From: CAWIVH01 sp963839475
GTDB taxonomy: Bacteria; Acidobacteriota; UBA6911
Direction: 5' to 3'
Assembly: GCA_963839475.1 (NCBI GenBank)
Contig: CAWIVH010000006.1
Location: forward strand, 186,001-250,000
Length of the DNA stretch: 64,000 nt
How positions within the stretch are numbered: position 1 is the stretch's first letter; every line of letters starts with the position of its first letter. The translations under genes were made by a program, and so were the position numbers. The notes beneath the pieces were generated by a model, which saw only the letters and a list, made by a program, of their open reading frames with translations, did not search any database and had not been told where the DNA came from. This document shows positions 29,501 to 38,385 of this stretch, in pieces.

Positions 29501-30159
29501 CGCCGCGCCTTGGCAGCCTGCCTGCGGAGCGAGTTCAGCTGCCGCGCCACTTCGCGTACGATGTCATTGACGCGCAGAAGGTTCTGCTGCGCCATTTCGA
29601 GCTTCATTTCCGCGGAATAGCGACGGCTCTTGAACAGCGTGATCCGCGCCGCCTCTTCGATCAGAGCCCGTCGATCGGAAGGCTTGGAACTCAATATCTG
29701 GCCGATGCGCCCCTGCTCAATCAGAGCGTAGGAGTTCGGCCCCAGGCCGGTACCTTCGAAGAGAGCCTGGATGTCTTTTAGCCGGCATCGCTTTCCATCG
29801 AGGAGGTATTCGCTCTCGCCCGACCGGTATAAGCGGCGCCCGACGGTAAATCCCTCCGGGTTCAGTTCCAGCCCTTCCGGGATATTGAAGTGATCCATGA
29901 GGCTGAGAGTCAGAACCACTTCAGCCATCCCGGTCGCTTTTCGCGCCTGCGTGCCGGCGAAAATGACCCCCTCCATCTTGTCGGTGCGCAAGCTCTTGGC
30001 ACTCTGCTCCCCAACCACCCAGCCTATCGCATCGGCAATGTTGCTTTTGCCGCAACCATTCGGGCCCACGATCGCGGTGACGCCATCATGGAAGAGCATC
30101 TGGGTCCGGTCGCAAAAGGATTTGAATCCGACAAGCTCAATCTTCTGAATCTGGTGCAT
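26557..30159 (-). CDS. smc: Chromosome segregation ATPase SMC
   Basis: A 1,200-residue SMC protein that organises and separates chromosomes as a dimer with ScpA and ScpB. The Walker A motif GPNGCGKSN is at residues 32-40. Two long coiled coils flank a hinge around residues 510-660 (region YILVDRLDDAVHGVERL onwards). The ABC signature LLSGGEKALTALAL and Walker B PFCVLDEVDAPLDDAN are close to the C-terminus. Full length and intact. GAGG lies five bases before the ATG. The upstream hydrolase gene ends 70 bases away and may be co-transcribed. Confidence 0.98.
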   Translation of the reverse strand: MHQIQKIELVGFKSFCDRTQMLFHDGVTAIVGPNGCGKSNIADAIGWVVGEQSAKSLRTDKMEGVIFAGTQARKATGMAEVVLTLSLMDHFNIPEGLELNPEGFTVGRRLYRSGESEYLLDGKRCRLKDIQALFEGTGLGPNSYALIEQGRIGQILSSKPSDRRALIEEAARITLFKSRRYSAEMKLEMAQQNLLRVNDIVREVARQLNSLRRQAAKARRYSRFREELRGLQKLKLSLEHRQLSSRLEECIRRFDAAIGQEQSVLEELSKTEAERAAGQEAYREQEQAVEQMRDALANLKLELSSEQNLRQNLESQTQSLSQREKDLDIEHKAIEERGAVAQRELDRLRNALAQIANEINSDQTAIDGENARGEVLQNAIRQAESQIEEVRSFLLNGAGYLSDLKNRQTRCQENMQRIDARVSRLQGEKESKAQERAAFLAESGQLRTQAESMASRQKEISDELSELEQRACGIAAGVESSTLELAAQQEENSLMQHRFSSLEEVERRRSNYSEGVQKYLSTQLPGEETTRSETLADHVDTDPRFEAAIEDYLNDPLQYILVDRLDDAVHGVERLKRIGAGKCTFMTVKNGHPHAPEPERVQLSGDGIVGYLDGLLSMREDVRHAFERALPDYAATVMVDDLGTAFRVAETNPGFHFLTLSGEAYSPRGTLSAFGERKSMAGFLAVKREKRELERKITALRARMQSTREEVARLKQEQVSVSETLKALSAESRRLEVEAVRIHHQSERVAAEISKIDQTESVASTELSQLLDERKDFERQMQEAGAGISEIELRSRTSTEELRELTGRLDSLKAESAGLTRSLAGMASALAVKRERRSGMEVELKRLHGESEDVRRRLQLNRAEKEGALSRLAELVLAQKAAEIRIEQSGTKIRGTEQELTEAQKGLAANRDALSSLEERARILHVRREEALGIRSKIEIEKTRLESDLEHLSRSCQEEFHHPIEQLIGEIDEAGWQRNYDEVLSQHDELKERIENFGAINMRALEEYQELDERYQFLTKQRTDIEQSIADTQKAIAEINRRSVEQFQDAFKNIRENFNVVFQLLFSGGQCDLRLLDDGDVLESGIDIIAQPPGKRLQNVLLLSGGEKALTALALLIAIFRYRPSPFCVLDEVDAPLDDANVTRFTQLIAELSKDTQFIVITHNKRTMEVARTLYGVTMEEPGVSKIVGVDFHRDDEKAG

Positions 30160-30229
30160 GGCATCCTCTGGGGAGAATCTGCCGGCCGCTGCAAGGAATT
30201 CCTTTCCGCGTCGGCGCTCCCCAAAAAAA

Positions 30230-31141
30230 CTATTGAAGGTTCAGGCGGAAAAAGTCCGCGACCTGAAGGTCGTAGTTGCTCATTTCTTCACCGGTCATCA
30301 AACGTACGCGGGAGTGCGTTAGATTGATTTTTTCCTTCCGCGGTTGCAGGCGGTCAAAAAGCGGTACTGTCAGGCCAGTCATATCCTTCCGGTTGTCGCC
30401 GGTTATGAAAAGGATTCCCCGGTCGGCAATCGCAGCCGTGTTGATCCCTTCCGTCAGGGCGCTTTCGGGAAGGAAATTCAGGAGCCGGAACAGAGTCCCG
30501 CAGGCAGTCTCAGCCAACCGACTCTCTACTCTCAGCAGTTCCCTCAGGCGGACGGCAAGAAACTCGCCCACCGTGTCATAAGGTGAGTCGGCTGCGATCG
30601 CCCGAACTTCTGGAATCGACCCGGCAACCGCCAGCGCCGCATGGGCGCAAACATCTGTTCCCCATATTCCGATTCGTTTTGGGTCAACTTCAGGCCGGGA
30701 CCGCATGAAATTAAGTGCCGCAGCCAAATCTTCCTGTTCTTTGACGCCAAGGGTACTTGCCCCCTGCGGCAAGGCCCCATTCCCGCGAGAATCGCAAACC
30801 AGAATATTGAATCCCGACCGGTTTAACTGGGCGGCCAAACTTAAACCGTGCGATCGACCCAGCCCCATCCCGGGTGCCAGCAATATCCCGGGGGCCCCTT
30901 TATTGCCCGGAATCCACCAGGCATAAGCATCGATAGAATCCTTCAGACCCCAGCTCACATCCTTGGAGGAAAGCAGATAGTGGGAGGGGTTCGTCACTTC
31001 AGGCACCGCGCCCGCGTGAGTTATCCTATAAGTCAGGTAAAAACAGGGGATTATCGCCACGATCAGCAGGATCCCAACCAGGACAAAGAAAAAACGGATC
31101 CGGCGGTTTCCCCGCGACTTCGCAGATGCCGGCCGGTTCAT
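30230..31141 (-). CDS. Membrane-anchored alpha/beta-hydrolase with substituted nucleophile
   Basis: A 303-residue protein with an N-terminal transmembrane helix (about residues 16-38) and an alpha/beta-hydrolase fold of the S9/DLH-like type (GILLAPGMGLGRSHG, then ILVCDSRGNGALPQG). The strand-turn-helix that should hold G-x-S-x-G reads G161-T-D163-V-C165, with aspartate where serine is expected. Near the C-terminus, the region that usually holds the catalytic histidine reads EEMSNYDLQVADFF with none visible. It may be a non-catalytic protein, or use Asp as nucleophile as in haloalkane dehalogenases. It sits just upstream of smc. Confidence 0.78.
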   Translation of the reverse strand: MNRPASAKSRGNRRIRFFFVLVGILLIVAIIPCFYLTYRITHAGAVPEVTNPSHYLLSSKDVSWGLKDSIDAYAWWIPGNKGAPGILLAPGMGLGRSHGLSLAAQLNRSGFNILVCDSRGNGALPQGASTLGVKEQEDLAAALNFMRSRPEVDPKRIGIWGTDVCAHAALAVAGSIPEVRAIAADSPYDTVGEFLAVRLRELLRVESRLAETACGTLFRLLNFLPESALTEGINTAAIADRGILFITGDNRKDMTGLTVPLFDRLQPRKEKINLTHSRVRLMTGEEMSNYDLQVADFFRLNLQ

Positions 31142-31319
31142 GCGGGCACACCCCTGTTATTGCCGTCTCGCAGTCGATTCATAGCTTGCAGAAATATAGC
31201 ACAGCAAAATTTGTCGAGACAAAAGAAATCGCAATATATCGTAGGGGTTGGTTCAAATTAACACTATATATGGGATATCCAGTTCCAGGCAGGCAGTGGA
31301 GCAGAAACCGCCAAAACAG

Positions 31320-31916
31320 TTAATAATCAGCTTTTTCATGGACCGAAAGATCCGTTTGTGTGTTGATATTCTTCAGATCTGAGTCGCGGAAATAGCCTGA
31401 GGAAGGATGAAGGTATTTCACCTCCAGGGCAGAATCCTGGAAAACGTCGATGAGTCGATTTTTGGATTGGAGCAACCTCCTTTGAAATTCGGGGTAGCAT
31501 GAGCGTTGGTACAAAGCGCACAGGGGATGTGCTTGACCATCGCTGGTGACAGGAACAACGATATCGCCTCCCTCCATTTCTTCAATCAGGCCAGCCAGCA
31601 GCGCCGGAGTGGTGCAGGGCATGTCGCAGGCCAGAATCAGATAAGCATCAAACTCTGAGCCTGCCATGACCGCATGGATGCCGGCCATCGGCCCCTGGCC
31701 GGGAAAGACATCGGGGATGACCGGCAGGCCCAGGAAAAGGTAACGCTCGGGCCGATTCGCGGAGACGAGCACTTCCGACACCTGCGTGTGCAGCAGGTCC
31801 CTGGCCCGCTGGATCAGCGGCGTGCCGCGGTATTCGATCAGGGCTTTGTCTTGCCCCATTCGTTGGCTGCGCCCACCTGCCAGAATTACTCCGCAAATCT
31901 CTTTTTGCCTGCGCAT
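31320..31916 (-). CDS. mobA: Molybdenum cofactor guanylyltransferase
   Basis: A 198-residue MobA-type nucleotidyltransferase that adds GMP to molybdopterin to form the guanine dinucleotide cofactor of DMSO-reductase-family enzymes. The nucleotide-binding loop ILAGGRSQRMGQDKAL is at residues 11-26. GPMAGIHAVM and the metal-binding LILACDMPCTTPALL follow. The size matches MobA. No other molybdenum cofactor gene is in the window, but its presence implies molybdo- or tungsto-enzymes in the organism. Confidence 0.93.
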   Translation of the reverse strand: MRRQKEICGVILAGGRSQRMGQDKALIEYRGTPLIQRARDLLHTQVSEVLVSANRPERYLFLGLPVIPDVFPGQGPMAGIHAVMAGSEFDAYLILACDMPCTTPALLAGLIEEMEGGDIVVPVTSDGQAHPLCALYQRSCYPEFQRRLLQSKNRLIDVFQDSALEVKYLHPSSGYFRDSDLKNINTQTDLSVHEKADY

Positions 31917-32050
31917 GGTGCCATCATACCTGCAACGGGATGAAGGCGGTCGGGCAATCCCGCACGTGTTGAGGGGGCAGCCTGACTGGCTGCAAATTCA
32001 AGAATACGTCGCGTTGGACAACGGATCTTTTCATTCAAGCAACGGCCATT

Positions 32051-33985
32051 TTACTTCCCTGTCGGCGTATCTTCGACCCTCAAAACAATGTGGGAAGGTC
32101 TTCTCTTCGAACGATAAACCTGCTCCGTTGCCGGCTGGAAATCTTCCGGCCGGGCGTGGGGGATGTCAACAAATGTCTGTGGATTACGGTCTATCAACGG
32201 GAACCAGGAACTCTGCACCTGTATCATGACCCTGTGGCCTCGCCGGAAGGTATGGGCAAGGTCACCCAGCTCGAACTCGATCAGATCAGGCTCACCTGGC
32301 TTAAAAGGAACCGGCTTTTCGAAAGATTTCCGGAATTTGCCGCGGAACGGCTCTCCTCGAACCAGCTGCTGATATCCTCCCATCCGAACCCGGTTTGCCG
32401 GGGCCGGCTGCGAACCGCTCCATTCAGGGGTGGGATAATCGCCGGGATAGACGTCGATGACCTTGACAACGAAATCCGAATCGGTCCCGCTGGTCGCCAC
32501 GTTCAGTGAGACTCCAATGGGACCGAGGACGACCAGATCTTCCTCGAGCAGGGGGGTCGAGTAGACCAGCACATCGGGCCGCTTCGCCGCGAAGCGCTGG
32601 TCTTCGGTCATATAATCCCCCTGCATCCCCATCTGCACATGACCGACGTAGGGCACGGGCCGGCTTGGATCGCTGATGTACTGGTCGAAGGCCTCGTCAT
32701 CTCCGGGAGGATCGGCACCCAATCGTCCGCCTGCCTGCAGGTACAGCTTTCGCACCTTGAGATCCGGCGGCGGCCAGGCATCGAAGGTGCGCCACCGGTT
32801 GGTGCCGGTTTCGAAAACCTGGATGGCTGGAAGCTCGCGGATTATTTTCTCTTTCAAGTGCTCCGAAAAAAAGGCGAACTCTATCTTTTCCCGGTAGAAT
32901 TCTGCGGTTTTCTGCCCGAAATCCACATTGCCGACCTTGTTTCCCTCGCCGCGGGACCACGCGCCGTGAGTCCAGGGCCCCATGACCAGGTGGTTCTTCG
33001 TTGCCGGGCTCTCCTTCCGCACCTGGCGATAGGTGCGAAGCGGACCCATCAGATCCTCGGCATCAAACCAACCCCCGACTGTCAGAATCGCCGGGGGTAG
33101 GCCGTGAAAGTGACGCCAAATGGAGCGAGCCTGCCAGAATTCGTCATAGGCGGTGTGTTCGAGATTGATGCGCCAATGAGGATTCGAGTTGATGCCGGTC
33201 CTCTCGGAACCGGCCCACAGCGAGCCGAAATTGAGAAAGAAATCGTATCCGTCCGGGGTCCCGTAATCGAAAGGCACGAAGGTCCCCGGAGGCGGCTTGG
33301 GTCCGCCTTCGCGCGCTTTGAACACCGAATAGAAACCGAAATTCGCGGCAAGCATGAAGGCGCCGTTGTGGAACGAATCGTCTCCCATGTAATAGTCCGT
33401 GACCGGGGCTTGCGGCGAGGCGGCTTTCAGCGCAGGGTGGGCGTCAATCATCCCAGCGGAGACGTAGAATCCCGGGTAGGAAACTCCCCACATGCCGACG
33501 CGACCGTTATTGCCTTGCAGGTTGCGCACAAGCCAGTCGATGGTGTCCCAGGTATCGGTGCTCTCGTCGGTATCGCTTTTTGTCTTTTTTAAGGCATTAT
33601 GCGGCCGGACCTCGATCCATTCCCCATCCGACATATATCGGCCGCGGACATCCTGGTACACCACGATGTAGCCGTCCTTCATGACCTGTTCCGAGGGCCC
33701 CAGCGAGGACCTGTATTGATCCACTCCGTAAGGTGAAACAGAATAAGGAGTCCGGTTCAGGAGGATGGGACAGGGAGTTTCACAGGTTTTCGGAACGTAC
33801 ACCGAGGTAAACAGCCTGGCTCCGTCACGCATCGGGATCCGGTATTCGTACTTGGTGAAATGGGCACGTACATATTCGCCGGCGGTAGACGATGCCTGTT
33901 GCGCCCGAAGCAGGCCCGGGACTGGGTGAATCAAAGCCAGCAGCGCAAGCACCCACAGCGCAAAAACAGTTTTCATTCGAGGCAT
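32051..33985 (-). CDS. Secreted CocE/NonD (S15 family) hydrolase
   Basis: A 644-residue exported serine hydrolase of the X-Pro dipeptidyl-peptidase/cocaine-esterase family. A signal peptide covers about the first 28 residues. The nucleophile elbow is VGMWGVSYPGFYVS with serine in GVSYPG. Catalytic Asp and His are expected in GWFDAEDLMGPLRTYR and GPWTHGAWSRG. A C-terminal jelly-roll domain (VSLNVATSGTDSDFVVKVID) completes the family layout. The ATG at 33985 follows GGAG at a good distance and puts the signal peptide at the N-terminus; the longer frame to 34027 adds 14 residues without such support. It acts on peptides or esters outside the cytoplasm. Confidence 0.92.
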   Translation of the reverse strand: MPRMKTVFALWVLALLALIHPVPGLLRAQQASSTAGEYVRAHFTKYEYRIPMRDGARLFTSVYVPKTCETPCPILLNRTPYSVSPYGVDQYRSSLGPSEQVMKDGYIVVYQDVRGRYMSDGEWIEVRPHNALKKTKSDTDESTDTWDTIDWLVRNLQGNNGRVGMWGVSYPGFYVSAGMIDAHPALKAASPQAPVTDYYMGDDSFHNGAFMLAANFGFYSVFKAREGGPKPPPGTFVPFDYGTPDGYDFFLNFGSLWAGSERTGINSNPHWRINLEHTAYDEFWQARSIWRHFHGLPPAILTVGGWFDAEDLMGPLRTYRQVRKESPATKNHLVMGPWTHGAWSRGEGNKVGNVDFGQKTAEFYREKIEFAFFSEHLKEKIIRELPAIQVFETGTNRWRTFDAWPPPDLKVRKLYLQAGGRLGADPPGDDEAFDQYISDPSRPVPYVGHVQMGMQGDYMTEDQRFAAKRPDVLVYSTPLLEEDLVVLGPIGVSLNVATSGTDSDFVVKVIDVYPGDYPTPEWSGSQPAPANRVRMGGYQQLVRGEPFRGKFRKSFEKPVPFKPGEPDLIEFELGDLAHTFRRGHRVMIQVQSSWFPLIDRNPQTFVDIPHARPEDFQPATEQVYRSKRRPSHIVLRVEDTPTGK

Positions 33986-34229
33986 CGTGATCTCCACTTC
34001 GGATAGGAATGTGAAAACATAGTACACCGGCGGCCGCCAGTCTATTGGTCTGATGCGCGAAATCTACCAAAACCCGGATTGAAAAAATCATAAATTCCCG
34101 ATTGATCTCCGCGGGCTTCCCGGTTCAAAGCCTGCGTACTGCCCTTGACCGCCTCTCAAGCGAACAAATATACTTATGAATTTGCGATTGCCGGGCAGTC
34201 CCAGCATTCCCTCGGAAAGGTTTTTACCC

Positions 34230-36076
34230 ATGTTACAACGCAGTCTGTTGGTGGCAGCTCTCCTGCTGCTTCTCCCTGCTTCTACCTGGCCGAAAACGGA
34301 TTTTTTCCCGCTCGACCAGGTCAAACCGGGTATGAAAGGTGTGGGTAAAACCTGTTATCGCGGCAGCACGCCTGAGGAATTCCAGGTTGAAGTGCTGGGG
34401 ATCATGCGAGGTTTGGGTCCCGGCGCCAACGCAGTGCTGGCACGTTTCAGCGGAGGCCTGCTGGAACAGACCGGGGTCTTCGAGGGGATGAGCGGGAGCC
34501 CCGTCTACATCGACGGGAAACTGCTGGGCGCCGTGGCTTTTTCATTCCCCTTTGCGAAGGAAGCGCTGGGAGGCATAACCCCAATCCGGCAGATGGTGGA
34601 TGCCTTCACCGAAGGGCCGCCGTCCGGTTCAGGCCCCAAGGTCCTCCTGAAAAAAAGCATGCTGTGGAAATATCAGCTCCCATCCCTTCAAGACAAGGCC
34701 GGCGATTACAGTTTCCTGGTGCCTCCTGCCGAAATCCGACTTCAGCCTGCGCTCGCTCCATTTTCCGGCCATGCGCTCATGCCTATTGCAACGCCCCTGT
34801 CCTTGGCAGGCTTCAGCGCCGAGGCGATAGAGCGGTTTGCCCCCGAACTCCGCTCCCTGGGACTGACGGTTTTGCAGGGTTCGGGTGCGAGCTCGGTGCA
34901 GGCGGGAACCGCGGGCGCGCCGCCAAGAGCAGCGAGATGCCGGCTCTCGAGCCGGGATCGAATATCGTTGTACCGCTGGTCCGCGGTGATCTCGATGCAT
35001 CGGCCGGCGGGACCGTCACCCACATTGACGGCGACAAAATGTACGCCTTCGGTCACATGTTTTTCAACCTGGGGAACATCGAGCTCCCCATGCACAAAGG
35101 GACGGCGCTGACCGTATTCCCGAGCCTGCAGAGCTCTTTCAAAATCCTGGAGACCGGCGAGCCGGTCGGTACCATCCGGCAAGACAGGAATTCCGGAATA
35201 TACGGCGTGATCGGGCCGCCTGCAAAAATGATCCCGATCCATGTAAATCTCACCACCAGCCGCGGAGTAAAGAAAAGTCTGAATTTTGAGGTGGCCCGAG
35301 ACCGCTTCCTGACCCCGTTCCTGGTCAATTTCAGTCTCTTCAACAGCATCGTCGCCTCCGAGCGCGCCCTGGGGTTTTCCACGCTTCAAATCAAGGGTAA
35401 AATCAGCATCAAAAACGAGAAGCCGGTCGAGATCGAAAACCGTTTTTCCGCCGACAGCAATGCGCCGGCGTATGCCTCGATGTCGATAGCCGTTCCGGTC
35501 AATTTTTTGCTGGCACAGGGATACAAGAACCTGGAATTCGAAAAGATCGACGTGGAAATCAATTCCCTCGAAGACGACCGCGGCGCTGTCCTGGACGCGC
35601 TCCGGATGGACCACCAGGAACTTAAATCCGGGGAGGCAGTAGACGTTGTCCTGATTTACAAAAAAGCCAATGGTGAGGTGGTGCAGGACTCCTACCCGGT
35701 GAAAATTCCTCCCGATGTCCCCCCGGGTCCTCTGACAATGCTGATAGCCGATGGCACAACCCTGATGACTGCGGACGTCAACGAACAGGGGGATGACCTG
35801 ATCCCCCGCGATTTGACGCAGCTGATCAAGTTCATCAATAGCATCCGAAAAAATGACCGCATGTACGTGCGGCTCTTCCGCCGCGAACCCGGAGCCGTCA
35901 TTCGCGGCGAAGGCCTTCCCGGTCTGCCTCCATCGATGCTGTCGATCCTGCGCTCGGAGCGGAATTCGGGCGGCCTGAGCTCTATCCAAACCTCCACCTT
36001 CATGGAATATGAGCTGCCGGCGTCGGAATACGTCGTCTCCGGCATGCGCACGGTTACACTGAACATAAAGCCATAA
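34230..36076 (+). pseudogene. S55 (SpoIVB-like) domain protein, split by a one-base frameshift
   Basis: Two overlapping frames together encode one protein of about 615 residues. The first part (34230 to about 34915) has a signal peptide, then KTDFFPLDQVKPGMKGVGKT and the S55 motif GVFEGMSGSPVYIDGKLLG with candidate catalytic serines S88/S90. The second part (from about 34920) continues with GSNIVVPLVRGDLDASAGGT and YAFGHMFFNLG, as expected for the same domain, then a C-terminal region of beta-rich repeats. Adding one base inside the GC-rich stretch at 34911-34925 restores a single frame of exactly 616 codons. SpoIVB relatives are serine peptidases. The start at 34230 has GGAAAGG upstream. Confidence 0.82.
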
Positions 36077-36108
36077 TGCCTTATCCGACTGTTGTCGCCG
36101 GAGTGAAA

Positions 36109-38334
36109 ATGCGCCTTCGAAGCCTCGTCCTGTTTGCCTTCCTGCTCACCCTTTCCGTGACCGTATCGGCTGTGGTTCCGCAGTTCTGGGAAAACTTCTC
36201 GCAGGAGGATCTGCTCAAGGGAACGCTCACGCGGGTTTCGCTGACGGCCGACGGCAAGCTGACCCCCGCACCCGCCTACGATCTTTTCTACGACACCTCT
36301 CAGCCGTATGTTTTCTCGATGGTGCGCGATAAAGCCGGCAATATTTTTGCCGGCACGGGGCATGAGGGCAAAGTCTACAAGATCGATCCGCAGGGAAACG
36401 GTTCCGTTTACTATCAGGGCAAAGAATTGGATGTTTTCGCCCTGGCACTGGACTCGACCGATACCCTGTACGTGGGCACATCTCCGGACGGCAAGGTTTT
36501 CAAGGTCACAGGGGCAAATCAGGCCACCGAATACTGTGCGCCCGAAGAACACTACATCTGGTCTCTGCTTTTCGATGACGGCGGCAATCTCTATGTGGGA
36601 ACGGGCCCCAAGGGAATCATTTATAAGGTGGACAAGACCGGGAAGAAATCGACGTTTTACGACAGCGACGAGACTCATATTATCGCCATGGCGAGGGAAT
36701 CGAACGGGAATCTCCTGGCCGGCACCTCGCCTTCAGGGCTTGTGGTCGAGATCAATCCTCAGGGGAAGGGCTTCACATTGTTTGACTCGCCGATGGATGA
36801 AATCCGTTCCCTGTCGGTGGATCGCTTCGGGACAATTTACGCCGCAGCCGTCAGTTCAAAAGGGCTGGTAGCGGATGCCACGGCTAAGAGCGATTTGGCA
36901 AGTTTGAAGGGCGGCCCGCTGCCGCTGGCTACCATCCAGGCTCTATCTGCGGCTGCGGCCGAAAGTTCCAGGGACTCGCGATCTTCGGTCAGCGCGCCGG
37001 GGGGAGAAAAGGATTCGGCGGGCGCAAAATCCGCCATCTATTCACTGACAAAGGACGGTGGTATCGAGACCCTTTTCAGCACCCGTGACCAGATTGTTTA
37101 TGACGCCCTGGTCCAGGGTGACGGATCCGTGCTCGCAGCCAGCGGGGGGAAAGGGCGCCTTTTTTCCATCGACACGGCCAAGCAGGTTACGATTGTCACC
37201 GACACTCCCGAGGAGCAGCTGACTCGGATGGTAGCCGGAGGCGATCTGGTCTTCACAGCCGGCAGCAATCAGGGAAAGATCTACAAGCTGCAGGCCCAAA
37301 GGGCTCAGTTGGGAACCTATGAATCCAAGGTGCTGGACGCCAAGACGATCGCCGCCTGGGGAAAGATCGCATGGCGATCCACGGGTACCGGCATCGAGCT
37401 GTCGACCAGGACCGGGAATACGGAAAAACCGGATAATTCCTGGAGCGACTGGAGTGGAGCGTATGCATCCTCCGCAGGACAGCAGATCAGCAGCCCCAAA
37501 GCCCGTTTTCTTCAGTGGCGAGTGAGCTTCAAGCGGGGTTCGGGCACCGCGGCCAATGCCACATCCGAGGCGCTCGAGCGTGTGCAGATAGCCTACCTGC
37601 AACAGAACATCCGGCCGCAGGTCGTCAATATCAGCATGATGCCTTACGGATTGGCTCTGCAAAAAACTCCGATATTGACGGCTGGGAACCTGAACCTTAC
37701 ACCGGGATCAGGTGAAAGCGTCCCTCTCAACTCACCGCGCGAAAGGGGCAAAGATCGTCTGCCGTTGAATCCGCGTCAGGTGCTGCAGCCCGGAGCCCAG
37801 GCTTTCACCTGGAAAGCCGTGGATGACAATGACGACACCCTGGTTTACAGCCTGTATCTGAAGGGGGAAGGCGAATCGGACTGGAAGCTACTCGAGAAAA
37901 ACCTTGGAGACACTTTTTACACGCTGGACGGCGACGCCGTTCCTGATGGGGTTTACACCCTGAAAGTAGTCGCCAGCGATGAGCCCTCCAATCCATTCGG
38001 CAAGTTCCTGATCGGAGAACTTGTCTCCAAGCCGTTCGTCATCTCGAGTGCGACGCCACTGGTTGAAATTACCGGCAACAAGGTTCAAGGCAAGAAGGTC
38101 GAAGCCCAGTTCCGCGCCCGAGTAGCCACGGGCCGGATATCATCCGCGGAATTCTCAATCGACGGCGGAGAATGGCGGATGGTTTTTCCTGTGGACGGGA
38201 TTGCTGATTCGGCCCAGGAAGAGTATCAAATCTCCACGCCGGAGTTGCCGACAGGCGAACATGTTCTGGGAATCCGGGTGACCGACAGCAGCGGGAATAC
38301 TGGAAACAGCCGTGTGGTGGTGAAGATCCCCTGA
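36109..38334 (+). CDS. Secreted beta-propeller protein linked to the S55-domain gene
   Basis: About 741 residues with a signal peptide (MRLRSLVLFAFLLTLSVTVSA). The N-terminal half is a propeller with repeated blades of the form GNIFAGTGHEGKVYKIDPQG, DTLYVGTSPDGKVFKVTG and GNLYVGTGPKGIIYKVDKTG. The C-terminal part is beta-sandwich-like and ends in an Ig/fibronectin-like region. The frame opens at 36076, where ATG overlaps the upstream stop (TAATG). The ATG at 36109 is favoured because GGAG lies five bases before it and the signal peptide starts there. Coupling to the S55 gene suggests a shared envelope role, but no function is known. Confidence 0.75.
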   Translation: MRLRSLVLFAFLLTLSVTVSAVVPQFWENFSQEDLLKGTLTRVSLTADGKLTPAPAYDLFYDTSQPYVFSMVRDKAGNIFAGTGHEGKVYKIDPQGNGSVYYQGKELDVFALALDSTDTLYVGTSPDGKVFKVTGANQATEYCAPEEHYIWSLLFDDGGNLYVGTGPKGIIYKVDKTGKKSTFYDSDETHIIAMARESNGNLLAGTSPSGLVVEINPQGKGFTLFDSPMDEIRSLSVDRFGTIYAAAVSSKGLVADATAKSDLASLKGGPLPLATIQALSAAAAESSRDSRSSVSAPGGEKDSAGAKSAIYSLTKDGGIETLFSTRDQIVYDALVQGDGSVLAASGGKGRLFSIDTAKQVTIVTDTPEEQLTRMVAGGDLVFTAGSNQGKIYKLQAQRAQLGTYESKVLDAKTIAAWGKIAWRSTGTGIELSTRTGNTEKPDNSWSDWSGAYASSAGQQISSPKARFLQWRVSFKRGSGTAANATSEALERVQIAYLQQNIRPQVVNISMMPYGLALQKTPILTAGNLNLTPGSGESVPLNSPRERGKDRLPLNPRQVLQPGAQAFTWKAVDDNDDTLVYSLYLKGEGESDWKLLEKNLGDTFYTLDGDAVPDGVYTLKVVASDEPSNPFGKFLIGELVSKPFVISSATPLVEITGNKVQGKKVEAQFRARVATGRISSAEFSIDGGEWRMVFPVDGIADSAQEEYQISTPELPTGEHVLGIRVTDSSGNTGNSRVVVKIP

Positions 38335-38385
38335 AAGAAACAGGCTGACGCCGGATTCCTCGCGGTGCAGGCCCGATTCAGTCCT

